A DNA stretch of 15,414 nucleotides from an uncultured Eubacteriales bacterium (lineage in GTDB: Bacteria > Bacillota > Clostridia > Christensenellales > Pumilibacteraceae), in NCBI GenBank assembly GCA_900555875.1, contig USNB01000009.1, forward strand, positions 1 to 15,414, given 5' to 3'. Position numbers and translations under genes: made by a program. Of the stretch, positions 7,094-15,046 are shown in pieces (within the stretch, counting starts at the first letter, position 1; each line of letters begins with the position of its first letter). The notes beneath the pieces were generated by a model that made no database searches, was not told the origin of the DNA, and saw only the letters and a list, made by a program, of their open reading frames with translations.

Positions 7094-10000
7094 TTATTGC
7101 CCTAAAATAGTATTACCATCTGTTTTAGCATTGCTTGTAACGGTATTTTGGGAATTAGGAACACCTTCCCACCAGCCGTCTTCGAAAATCTCGCTGCTTT
7201 GATTCTGCAGATCACTCTGCGCCAGCCAAGTATCACCTTCCGGGCCATACCAATATATCTTCTCGCTACCCATATCGGTAAAGGCGTTTGCATGTACTTT
7301 TGAAACAACGCCGAATTCGATAGGATAATCTATGAAATACACCGAACCGGTCATTACTTCAAAACGAACAACAGCTGTTTTCAGAATAGGAGCAAACGAC
7401 GCAAAACTTGCAGTTCTCATCGATATGCCTATATGCAACCTAAAACCGGTTGCGGGATCTCCACCTGCAATCGCTATAAGTCTTGCATCGATTACAGTGA
7501 CATTGCTTTCATCAGAGGCTGTTTCAGTACCCTGTTTTACATACTGCAGGATACCCATATAGCTATTTCCCGCGTTACTCATGTACCAATAAAAACCGCC
7601 TTCTTCAAGATCGCTTTCTATATAACTACCGGTCAAAGCACCTTTCAACCCATAACATATATACCTGTTTTCTTCGCCCTCAACTGGCGCGAATGTAGCG
7701 ATTGCAAGAGACTTAAACGCATATGCTCCCACAGATTCAAGGTTGGACAGAGGAACTTTTATGGTCACCGCATTGACTTTTTTATTGACTACTTCCACCG
7801 TAGGCAACTCTTCATTGACCGTCCATTCTCCGGTGCTCTCGGTGTAGATGCAGCCAATATTTTCAAAGGCTCTTTCACCGATTGTTTTCAAGCCATCATT
7901 CGATGCATCTTCATCCTTCAGATTTCCCGCCGCAATGTCGACCAATTCAAGATTTGAAGTATTCATAAACGCGCGCGCACCAATGGACTGTACAGTGTTC
8001 GCAATGTAGATTTCCTGAATGCGGCTCTCTCCCATAAATGCTTCTGCGGCAATGGCAGTTATTGTATAGCCATCCGGCGTTTTTGAAGGTATGTTGACGC
8101 GATATAATCCGCTATCGAGGATTTCGGCACCATCCTGATCAAATCCTGTTACGGTAGCCGTTTTTCCGTCCTCATTGATTTCGTAAGTATATCCACTTGT
8201 AATCGTGATATAATCGATATTTATGTATTGATTTGTCGTAACAGCGCCGTCCGCAAACGCTTCGCCAAGGCTTGTAATGCTGTATTCCGCCGTTTCATCA
8301 GATAAGCCAACAGTTTGCAAAATTATAGATGCAGTAAGACTGTCTCCGCTTTTCAGCGTATTGATGTCGAAGACTTGCGTCGTGTTATTACGGGTATTCG
8401 TTGCAATGATCTGCACGAAGATATTGTTACCGGTTGCCACCTCCCCTACAAATACGACTTTTACGTTTTTCCGGAATTCGTCTGAATTATACGGACTTCC
8501 GGAGGTCGAAACAAAAGCGTAATCGCTGACGCCTTCGGGCAACGAAGTCGTCGTCTGGTTAATCATGACATACTCAAGCGCATCAAGATTTCCAACGATC
8601 GCATAACTCAACGAGGAGCTCGAAGGCTCCGGAACATTATTCGGATTACTAATAATTACCGAAGCAGTCAGAAAACTTCCGGTGTAGCTGTTGTAATTTT
8701 CTGCTGCATTATGATACCCCACTTCACAAAAAGTGGACGGAAGAGAAAGATAGCTGTACTCAAGATAATTGAGTATACCTACAGTAATTCCTGTGACACC
8801 TTCTTCTACAACCAGTCTGTCGTCCGTAATATTAGACTGATATTCAGAACAAAGAATTTTGCTGCTATTGTCCACCTTGTAAAGTCTTCCGTTCTCATAT
8901 TCGAACAGCGAATTTTCAGAAAGGTCGAGATTTGCGGGAACCAGCGACATATCCGTTACAGATGCAGGAATGGTGATGCTAAAATCATATCCGTCGTTTC
9001 TAAAACCATCCAAACCTGTTGTATGATTTTTCCAAAAACAGTCTATTACAACTTCCAGACTTTCGGGCAAAGTCAAACCTTCAAGACTTCCGAACCCCCA
9101 AACAGACTGTTCCAGAATTTTGAGCGTTGAAGGAAACACAATTTCTTTTACCTGACTTGGAGACATGCCTGTCGAGCTATCCATTTGTAATCCTTTAATA
9201 TATTCAATACCGTCCGCAAACATGATTTTAGTAGCGTTTTGAGAATGATTCAGACCAATCCCAAACTTATCGAACACAACTCCGAGCACATCTCCGCTGA
9301 CAGCATTTCCAGTACGGTCAACGCCGTTAACGTCTTTTGAAAGGAAAGATATAACAGGGTATGTAATATAATCGTCATTGTCAATATTCGATACATAATA
9401 TTTATCGTTCTGACCTTCGATTGCAGTATATACGAGCCCCGGCGTTTTCCAAAGAACCGTTACAGCCATGTTGCCATCAATGCTATCCTTCGCAAAATCG
9501 ATCACATTCCCTTCGGCATCCAAATAAGAGATGTCCTCGTCATCCATATAACGCTTTACGAAGTCATCCACTCTTGTATCGGGTGCGGTGGTCATTTCGC
9601 CCGGCGTTACAAGTTCGGTGTATAGCGGTTCATACCCGTTATCGTAAGTGATCTGCGCCATATATCTGCCGTAGAGCGCGGTGGCGTCCATGCCGTCGGA
9701 ATACTTCTGCGTGAACGCGGCGTCCGTGTACCAGCCGTCGAACGTGAGGTTCTCTGCGGCTGCGGCGACTTCCTGTTCCGTTGTCGTTTGAGAAAGCGCG
9801 GAGAGCGTACCCGCAATTTGCGTTGCCGTGCCGCTGCCGTCCGTAATGTTGAGCGTGATGTTCGCCTCCGCCATGAGTGCGTACACGGTAATGTCGCCCG
9901 TTACATTGCTCTCGTCAAACACATTATCCGCACTGCAAGCCTCGTCCGTGTACCAGTCGCGGAAGGTATAGCCGTCCACGGTAGGTTCGGCGGGGAGCGT

Positions 10001-10189
10001 TACCGAGCCGTCGTCGTTGGTATCGACGGTCGTGTACTGCTGCCAGTCGCCCGTCGTGCCGTTTTCGCGCACCATGAAGGTGACGGTGTACGTTTCGGTG
10101 TCGCCACAGGCGGCAAGCACAACCGCACACAATACGGCAAGCATAAGGCACGCTATCACAATAACAACCTTATTTTTTGTTTTTGCCAT
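7094..10189 (-). CDS. Lipoprotein with InlB-like modules and BspA-type leucine-rich repeats
   Basis: The 1031-residue protein has a basic MAKTKNK start, hydrophobic core and lipobox LAAC with Cys28, so it is a membrane-anchored extracellular lipoprotein. Two InlB-like modules (31-108, GYTFRDWYTD; 109-179, LTFDGWYTD...LYGRY) are followed by a degenerate third (180-251, ending VTVLWK). BspA/LRR_5-type repeats appear near 320-410 (KEIVFPSTLKIL, LEGLTLPESLEVV) and 705-830 (IAAEAFMG, IGARAFMN, IGERAFEN, VGAYAFKS). The region between them and the last 200 residues are not recognised. AAGGAG (10198-10203) is 8 bases before the ATG. The gene sits 65 bases after the second transporter gene with no terminator between them. 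Composition shifts from GC-rich to AT-rich near codons 180-200, close to the module 2/3 border. Likely role: surface recognition or adhesion, or a substrate-contact partner for the transporters; inferred only from context. Confidence 0.88.
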   Translation of the reverse strand: MAKTKNKVVIVIACLMLAVLCAVVLAACGDTETYTVTFMVRENGTTGDWQQYTTVDTNDDGSVTLPAEPTVDGYTFRDWYTDEACSADNVFDESNVTGDITVYALMAEANITLNITDGSGTATQIAGTLSALSQTTTEQEVAAAAENLTFDGWYTDAAFTQKYSDGMDATALYGRYMAQITYDNGYEPLYTELVTPGEMTTAPDTRVDDFVKRYMDDEDISYLDAEGNVIDFAKDSIDGNMAVTVLWKTPGLVYTAIEGQNDKYYVSNIDNDDYITYPVISFLSKDVNGVDRTGNAVSGDVLGVVFDKFGIGLNHSQNATKIMFADGIEYIKGLQMDSSTGMSPSQVKEIVFPSTLKILEQSVWGFGSLEGLTLPESLEVVIDCFWKNHTTGLDGFRNDGYDFSITIPASVTDMSLVPANLDLSENSLFEYENGRLYKVDNSSKILCSEYQSNITDDRLVVEEGVTGITVGILNYLEYSYLSLPSTFCEVGYHNAAENYNSYTGSFLTASVIISNPNNVPEPSSSSLSYAIVGNLDALEYVMINQTTTSLPEGVSDYAFVSTSGSPYNSDEFRKNVKVVFVGEVATGNNIFVQIIATNTRNNTTQVFDINTLKSGDSLTASIILQTVGLSDETAEYSITSLGEAFADGAVTTNQYINIDYITITSGYTYEINEDGKTATVTGFDQDGAEILDSGLYRVNIPSKTPDGYTITAIAAEAFMGESRIQEIYIANTVQSIGARAFMNTSNLELVDIAAGNLKDEDASNDGLKTIGERAFENIGCIYTESTGEWTVNEELPTVEVVNKKVNAVTIKVPLSNLESVGAYAFKSLAIATFAPVEGEENRYICYGLKGALTGSYIESDLEEGGFYWYMSNAGNSYMGILQYVKQGTETASDESNVTVIDARLIAIAGGDPATGFRLHIGISMRTASFASFAPILKTAVVRFEVMTGSVYFIDYPIEFGVVSKVHANAFTDMGSEKIYWYGPEGDTWLAQSDLQNQSSEIFEDGWWEGVPNSQNTVTSNAKTDGNTILGQ

Positions 10190-10224
10190 AGTTATTTCTC
10201 CTTTTTATTTATTTGAATTCCCTT

Positions 10225-10242
10225 CCCGTATGGCATACCGGG
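10225..10242. repeat. Small hairpin between transporter and LRR-lipoprotein genes
   Basis: CCCG and TAT pair with ATA and CGGG, with one bulged base and a 3-base loop, 13 bases after the transporter stop. No T run follows, so it is not a terminator. A minor processing or stability element is possible; otherwise chance. Confidence 0.3.
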
Positions 10243-10254
10243 TCGGGTGGATTC

Positions 10255-12756
10255 CTAAATGTCATAACGCGCAAGTATCTGCGCGGGCGTCTGCCACAGC
10301 ACGAACAGGTACGGAATAAGCGATATTGCGAGCATCAGAAGACCGCCTGCAACCATAACGCCAAGCGCAATGCCGGCGAACAGCCCGAACGCCATGTTCA
10401 TGACCGCATACCGCACGCACATGAGCGCAAACACGATGAGATAGAACACGATATACCCGATCATGTTGCTCGTGAGTGCCGTCAGCATCTCCTTGAACAG
10501 AAGATTGCTCCTGTTCACGCCGATCGCGCGGTAAATGCCGTATTCTTTGCTGTTGCGTATGCTCCCCGATTTTTCTATAAAGAACCACACGATGAGCAGC
10601 AACGCGAGCACGACGAAGAAGATTGAAAGATTGCCCGTCGCATCGCCCATGATTTCCGCGTTCTCCCGCGCATAAAGCGCATTGATGTCGATACTGCGGA
10701 TGCCGAGCTGCGAGAGCGTGCTCGTAAGAGAGGCAAGCTGTTCCCCTCCGCTCGTCTTTATCTCGAAGTAGAACTGCGAGGCAATGCCTGCGGAAGAGGT
10801 CGTACCCTGCAATGCGTCGATGTCCGGCTGCAACGCGACAAAAATGTTGGAAAGCGTGTTTTCATTGACGTAAATGCGGATATCCGTATCCATAACGTCG
10901 CGCGTGATCTCGAACCTCTGCACATACATCGGGCGACTGCCCACGATCTGAATCGCCGTGGACGTGCCGGACGTTGCGGCGAGGTAGGAGTTCGTCACAT
11001 TGACGAGGTAATCCGCCTGCGTGGTGTCGCTCATCATCTTATACAGCGAATTGCGGTTGATCTCCACCGTCACTTCGCTGTCGCCGAGCGTAGAACTGTC
11101 GGACAAGAGAATTTCGCTCGTATAACTCGTTCCCGCAAAATCGGCGGCAAAGAACAGGTTGTTGTAGTCGTTGAACTGCACCGTGTTGTACACGCCGAGG
11201 AAGTTTACATAGTCCACTTTGTTGAGGTACACCGCGGGCATTGCTCCGTCCGTAATGCCGCTTACGCGGTATTCCCCCTCAAATACGACCAAAAGCATTG
11301 CGCGGTCGCTGCTTAGCTCCGGAAGGCGGAACTGCGTTTTCAGCGTTTCGGCGAGCGCGCGGGAAATGAGCACCTCCCCTTCCTGCGGCATTTCGCCGTA
11401 GGTAAGTCCCACGCTCTCCGCCGTGTCGTCCGCCTCGATCGCTTTGGGAGTATAGTCCGCCGATATGCCCGAAAGCGAGGCTATCTCGTTATACGAAAAA
11501 CTGCCCTGCTTATACCGCGTTTCAAAGAAGTCGATGTGCTCGTACAAACTCGTATCCAGCGTGCGCAGGTCGGTATAGGTATTCATGTTGACATACACAC
11601 TGTTGCTATCAAGCACCTTATTTTCAATTCTCGTGTTCGCCGCCTCGAACGCCATGAGGGAAAGAAAGCACAGCACCGCCGCGATGACGAAGATGAAGAT
11701 TTGCTTGAAGATATTTGCCGTCGAATAGGCGCGTTCGCTCCCGTCCGAACGGAACAGGCTGAATATGCTCTTTCCCGTGAACAGCCTGCCGTTGCGCTTT
11801 GCCGTACTCTTTGCAAAGTCGGGAACAAGACGGGCGGGCTGTTCTTCTTCACTTCGCCTCTCGGTGCCGCGGAAGATGATTTTTTTTTCGCTACGCTCAT
11901 CCAGAACGGTGACGTTCGCACCCGCCTTTATGTAGATGTTTCCCTTATCGTTAAATACCTGTATGGTATCCTTTGCCGCAGGGGTATCGCCGTAGAACTC
12001 TATGTCCAGCGCGCCCTCTTTCACCTCTCCGCGCGGCTTTTCGTCCACATAGATATTGTTGTGTTCGGTGTCGTATTGGAACACCTCGCCGAGGTCGGTG
12101 TCCTCGTCCAGTTTTCCGTCAACGAGCTTTATGTAGCTGTCGGCATATTTCTTGATGAGCGTTATCTCGTGCGTGACCACCACGACGAGTCTGGTCTTGG
12201 AGATTTCTTTGAGAATATCCATGTCCTTCATGGTATTTTCCGCGTCGAGGTTGCCCGTCGGCTCGTCGGCAAGGATTACGTCCGCGCCCTTGATGAGCGC
12301 GCGGGCGATAGCTACGCGCTGTTTCTGTCCGCCGGAGAGCGCGTCGCCCTGTTTGTTCTTGAACCGCTCCATGTCCACGAGCGTAAGAACTTCCTCCGTC
12401 CTGCACTTTATTTCTTCCTCGTCCTTAAAGCCCGCGATGTGCATGGCGTTGCGCATGATTTCGGCGATGGTATAGCCGCGTTCCAAATAGTAGTTCTGGA
12501 AGATGAACCCGATCTTGGCGTTGCGTATCTTATCCACTTTTCCGGCAACGTTTTCGCCGTCTATGTAGATCTTTCCCTTGTCCTGTTTATCCAGCCCGCC
12601 GATGATGTTGAGCAAGGTCGTCTTGCCGCTGCCCGACTTGCCGTATATGGCGATAAAGCCTTTTTCGGGAAGCTCGAAGGAGACGCCCTTCAATACCTCG
12701 TTGCGGTTGCGGGAGTGCGCGTTGAATACTTTACCGATGTTTTCGATTCTAATCAT
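10255..12756 (-). CDS. MacB-like ABC transporter, fused ATPase and FtsX-type permease (second of pair)
   Basis: The 833-residue protein has a complete N-terminal ATPase: Walker A GKSGSGKTT (39-47), Q-loop Gln87, LSGGQ (140-144), Walker B VILADE (160-165) and switch His196, so it should hydrolyse ATP. A long linker (about 215-348) contains beta-like stretches (NNIYVDE, GNIYIKAG, KKIIFRG). Then come TM1 (350-370), a large extracytoplasmic domain of about 340 residues, and TM2-4 (about 711-727, 765-783, 795-820), with YGIYRAIGVNRS between TM2 and TM3 as in FtsX/MacB permeases. MacB-type proteins do not carry substrate through their helices but transmit ATPase motion outward. I chose ATG 12756, because AAGGGGG (12764-12770) is 7 bases before it; a GTG at 12762 is too close to the SD. 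It begins 12 bases after the upstream transporter stop, suggesting coupled synthesis and possibly a heterodimer. Confidence 0.93.
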   Translation of the reverse strand: MIRIENIGKVFNAHSRNRNEVLKGVSFELPEKGFIAIYGKSGSGKTTLLNIIGGLDKQDKGKIYIDGENVAGKVDKIRNAKIGFIFQNYYLERGYTIAEIMRNAMHIAGFKDEEEIKCRTEEVLTLVDMERFKNKQGDALSGGQKQRVAIARALIKGADVILADEPTGNLDAENTMKDMDILKEISKTRLVVVVTHEITLIKKYADSYIKLVDGKLDEDTDLGEVFQYDTEHNNIYVDEKPRGEVKEGALDIEFYGDTPAAKDTIQVFNDKGNIYIKAGANVTVLDERSEKKIIFRGTERRSEEEQPARLVPDFAKSTAKRNGRLFTGKSIFSLFRSDGSERAYSTANIFKQIFIFVIAAVLCFLSLMAFEAANTRIENKVLDSNSVYVNMNTYTDLRTLDTSLYEHIDFFETRYKQGSFSYNEIASLSGISADYTPKAIEADDTAESVGLTYGEMPQEGEVLISRALAETLKTQFRLPELSSDRAMLLVVFEGEYRVSGITDGAMPAVYLNKVDYVNFLGVYNTVQFNDYNNLFFAADFAGTSYTSEILLSDSSTLGDSEVTVEINRNSLYKMMSDTTQADYLVNVTNSYLAATSGTSTAIQIVGSRPMYVQRFEITRDVMDTDIRIYVNENTLSNIFVALQPDIDALQGTTSSAGIASQFYFEIKTSGGEQLASLTSTLSQLGIRSIDINALYARENAEIMGDATGNLSIFFVVLALLLIVWFFIEKSGSIRNSKEYGIYRAIGVNRSNLLFKEMLTALTSNMIGYIVFYLIVFALMCVRYAVMNMAFGLFAGIALGVMVAGGLLMLAISLIPYLFVLWQTPAQILARYDI

Positions 12757-12768
12757 AAACACACCCCC

Positions 12769-14838
12769 TTATTTTGACCCGCGGCGTAACGATTTACGGA
12801 TACTCTGCCCGTTCAAACTCTTATTGAACCCGAACGCCACAAGCTCGACGATGAGCAGCAGCATGACTTCTATGAAGAAGTAATTGCCCGCCGAGATGAA
12901 CGTCAGACTGCTGCCGGGGATGATCGTCGCAATGAGAGAAACGAGAGGCAGCAGCACCAGCGCGGGCAGGAAAATGAGCGCCATCTGGATATACAGCGAA
13001 CGGCTGGAAACCTTGTTCGGAATGCCCAGCGTCCGATACACCGCAAAGTCCGCCTGATAAATCTTCACGCTGCGCATGAAGATGATTCCGATCAGCACGC
13101 CGATGAGCAGGCTCACGGCAATGAGCGCGACGTACCAGAGCACGTTTGTCGTAAATATGTCGCCGGGATTCTGCACATAGATATTGCTTGTCGAAAGCAA
13201 GCCCATGTACCCTTCGGGAAGATTTGCTATCGCGGCGCGGGCGGCTTCGTCCGAGGAATAGTACAGGCACGCCTGCGTTGCGCTCGCCATATCGCTTTCA
13301 AACATGGCGGCATAGTCCGCCGCGCTCATTTCGACGATCAGCCCGTCTATGCTCTCATTCTCCTCGCTCGCATCGGCGACGATATACGCCTTATCCGCCT
13401 TTGCCGTAAACACCGCCGTCCGCCCCACCACGTTGAAGTAATTTGAGTTGACAAGGTTGATATTTCCGTCCGCAAGCGAAGAATTTACCGCAAAGGTATA
13501 GACCGTCGTTTCGTCCTCGCCAAGCCTTACAGTGCTGTTTATCGCCTGTATCTTCAGTCCGTTTTCCGCAAGCGCACCGTAGCCGAGATACAGCCGCACG
13601 TCCTCTGCCGTGAGCGAAGTTTTTATCTCTATATTCTCCAGACCGACGTCTGCGTTTGTGAATGCACCGGCGATCGCCGCTCCGTCGGCACTTGCCGATT
13701 GCGGAAGTACCAACACGCCCTCACTTGCCGAAAGGTTGTACTCATACGGCGAATACAGGCAGATAACTTCATAATTCCCAAGCATATCCCCGCTTTCGGG
13801 AACGGCGACGGTAAATTCGGACAGCGTTCTGTCGCCGAGGATATAGCCCGCATTTGTATCATAGGCGAGTTCGTCCAGCGTATCGGCTGAAATGCCGTCC
13901 CCCGTGCCGGACACGATGACTTTGCCCTCTATCCCCACGCCGTCCAGCGTAGTCGTGAGCGGTGAGATCAGGCTCTGCCCGAACAGCGCGATGACGAGAA
14001 AGAGCGTTACCGCGCACACCGCGAGCGCAAGGCTCATCATTGTGGTAAATTTAGGGCGGCTCTTGTAGTTGAGAACGCCGATATGTAAAGTGTTCCTGAA
14101 ATTATGAAAACGGTTAACGGGAGGCAAAACCTCGCAAACCGTCTGCGATAAGGGCGCGGGCGGTTCTATTTGCTTATCCTCACTCACGCTGCCGTCATAG
14201 ATGCGCACGCGGCGCGTGGCGTACTGCTTGAAAAATTCGGGGTTGTGCGTGACGACGATGACAAGTTTATCGCGGCTCACCTCTTTCAGAAGCGCCGCCA
14301 CTTCTTTGCTCGCCTTGACGTCGAGATTGCCCGTCGGCTCGTCTGCGAGAATGATGGGCGCGTCCTTTGCGAGCGCGCGGGCGATGACTGTCCTCTGCTT
14401 TTCACCGCCCGAAAGTTTGCTGCCCCGCCTGTTCATCTGCTCGGTAAGCCCCACGCGGGCGATGAGTTCCTTTGCTCTCTTCTTTCTCTCCTTCACGTCA
14501 TCCAAACGCAAAAGCGCAAGCTCTACGTTTTCCAAAACGGTGAGGTTTTCTATGATATTGAAGTCCTGAAAGATGGTGGCGATATTCTTTTCGCGGTACT
14601 TTTCCCAATCGCTTTCGGAGTAGTGCGAAGTAGGTTCGCCGTTGAAATATAACTCCCCTTCCTCGTATGTATCGTTCGCGCCGATAACGTTTAAGAGCGT
14701 GCTCTTGCCCGAACCGCTCTCCCCTTCGATCGTCACGAACTCGTTATAGTCGAACGCCAAATCGATCCCGCGGATACCCACCGTGAGAATGTCGCCCGAA
14801 TCATATATCTTTCCGATCTTTTCTAACTTTAACAGCAC
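12769..14838 (-). CDS. MacB-like ABC transporter, fused ATPase and FtsX-type permease (first of pair)
   Basis: The 689-residue protein has an intact ATPase: Walker A GESGSGKST (39-47), Q-loop Gln91, LSGGE (142-146), Walker B IILADE (162-167) and His198. TM1 is about 266-286, an extracytoplasmic domain of about 275 residues follows, and TM2-4 lie near 566-588, 616-640 and 653-672, with VYRTLGIPNK after TM2. This is the four-helix MacB/FtsX layout. I chose GTG 14838 because AAAGGAG (14847-14853) lies 8 bases upstream and the ATPase fold begins right there (LLKLEKIGKIY). An in-frame ATG at 14925 would add 29 non-homologous residues and read over that ribosome site. It is the first gene of the probable operon, 208 bases after the ECF-type ATPase gene and 12 bases before its partner. 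Substrate not identifiable. Confidence 0.93.
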   Translation of the reverse strand: MLLKLEKIGKIYDSGDILTVGIRGIDLAFDYNEFVTIEGESGSGKSTLLNVIGANDTYEEGELYFNGEPTSHYSESDWEKYREKNIATIFQDFNIIENLTVLENVELALLRLDDVKERKKRAKELIARVGLTEQMNRRGSKLSGGEKQRTVIARALAKDAPIILADEPTGNLDVKASKEVAALLKEVSRDKLVIVVTHNPEFFKQYATRRVRIYDGSVSEDKQIEPPAPLSQTVCEVLPPVNRFHNFRNTLHIGVLNYKSRPKFTTMMSLALAVCAVTLFLVIALFGQSLISPLTTTLDGVGIEGKVIVSGTGDGISADTLDELAYDTNAGYILGDRTLSEFTVAVPESGDMLGNYEVICLYSPYEYNLSASEGVLVLPQSASADGAAIAGAFTNADVGLENIEIKTSLTAEDVRLYLGYGALAENGLKIQAINSTVRLGEDETTVYTFAVNSSLADGNINLVNSNYFNVVGRTAVFTAKADKAYIVADASEENESIDGLIVEMSAADYAAMFESDMASATQACLYYSSDEAARAAIANLPEGYMGLLSTSNIYVQNPGDIFTTNVLWYVALIAVSLLIGVLIGIIFMRSVKIYQADFAVYRTLGIPNKVSSRSLYIQMALIFLPALVLLPLVSLIATIIPGSSLTFISAGNYFFIEVMLLLIVELVAFGFNKSLNGQSIRKSLRRGSK

Positions 14839-14846
14839 CGAGCGTT

Positions 14847-14853
14847 CTCCTTT
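14847..14853 (-). promoter_or_regulatory. Ribosome binding site setting the GTG start of the first transporter gene
   Basis: AAAGGAG on the minus strand lies 8 bases before GTG 14838. No comparable site serves the upstream ATG at 14925, so this decides the start. Confidence 0.8.
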
Positions 14854-14868
14854 ATTCTTAAAAGCTAT

Positions 14869-14882
14869 CTGTATCCATACAG
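14869..14882. promoter_or_regulatory. Palindrome, candidate operator of the operon
   Basis: CTGTAT-CC-ATACAG is a perfect 6-2-6 palindrome about 30 bases upstream of the first transporter start. Its shape suits a dimeric repressor, but no regulator gene is in the window and no convincing promoter could be placed beside it. Confidence 0.4.
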
Positions 14883-14924
14883 CCGAGCGCCGCGAAAGAT
14901 AACGTGATTTTTCGTTCCACCGCA

Positions 14925-14942
14925 AGTTCTCATATGCGAACT
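14925..14942. promoter_or_regulatory. Imperfect 18-base palindrome, candidate operator
   Basis: AGTTC (14925-14929) and GAACT (14938-14942) surround an almost symmetric CATATG centre, with one mismatched pair out of nine. On the minus strand it lies just before TTGCGG, a weak -35-like hexamer. A second regulator-binding site for the operon is possible. Confidence 0.35.
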
Positions 14943-15001
14943 CATGCGTAAAAAAATCGATATGATTTTCTTTTCTGCTTACGTATACTTCTTGCGCTGC
15001 G

Positions 15002-15032
15002 ATCGGATATCCGATATGAGCGGCGCATATCG
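15002..15032. repeat. Overlapping palindrome and hairpin after the ECF-type ATPase gene
   Basis: ATCGGATATCCGAT (15002-15015) is a perfect 14-base palindrome. It overlaps a hairpin with 7-bp arms CGATATG (15012-15018) and CATATCG (15026-15032), so the two folds exclude each other. They lie 15-45 bases after the upstream stop. No adjacent T run is present, so a terminator, operator or alternating RNA structure cannot be told apart. Confidence 0.4.
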
Positions 15033-15046
15033 CGTTCCGTTATCGT

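Noticed and set aside
3065..10189. CRISPR-like or nucleotide tandem repeats in the lipoprotein genes
   Set aside because: The repetition is at protein-module level only; no regularly spaced identical DNA repeats were seen.
12757..12762. GTG start at 12762 for the second transporter
   Set aside because: It is one base from the SD, while ATG 12756 has ideal 7-base spacing.
11536..12777. Long plus-strand open frame (413 codons) opposite the second transporter gene
   Set aside because: It is antisense to an ABC ATPase/permease with all motifs intact, has no recognisable domain, and the GC-rich coding strand explains the lack of stops.
14839..14925. N-terminal extension of the first transporter from ATG 14925
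   Set aside because: The extra 29 residues do not resemble an ABC start, and a well-placed SD serves GTG 14838.
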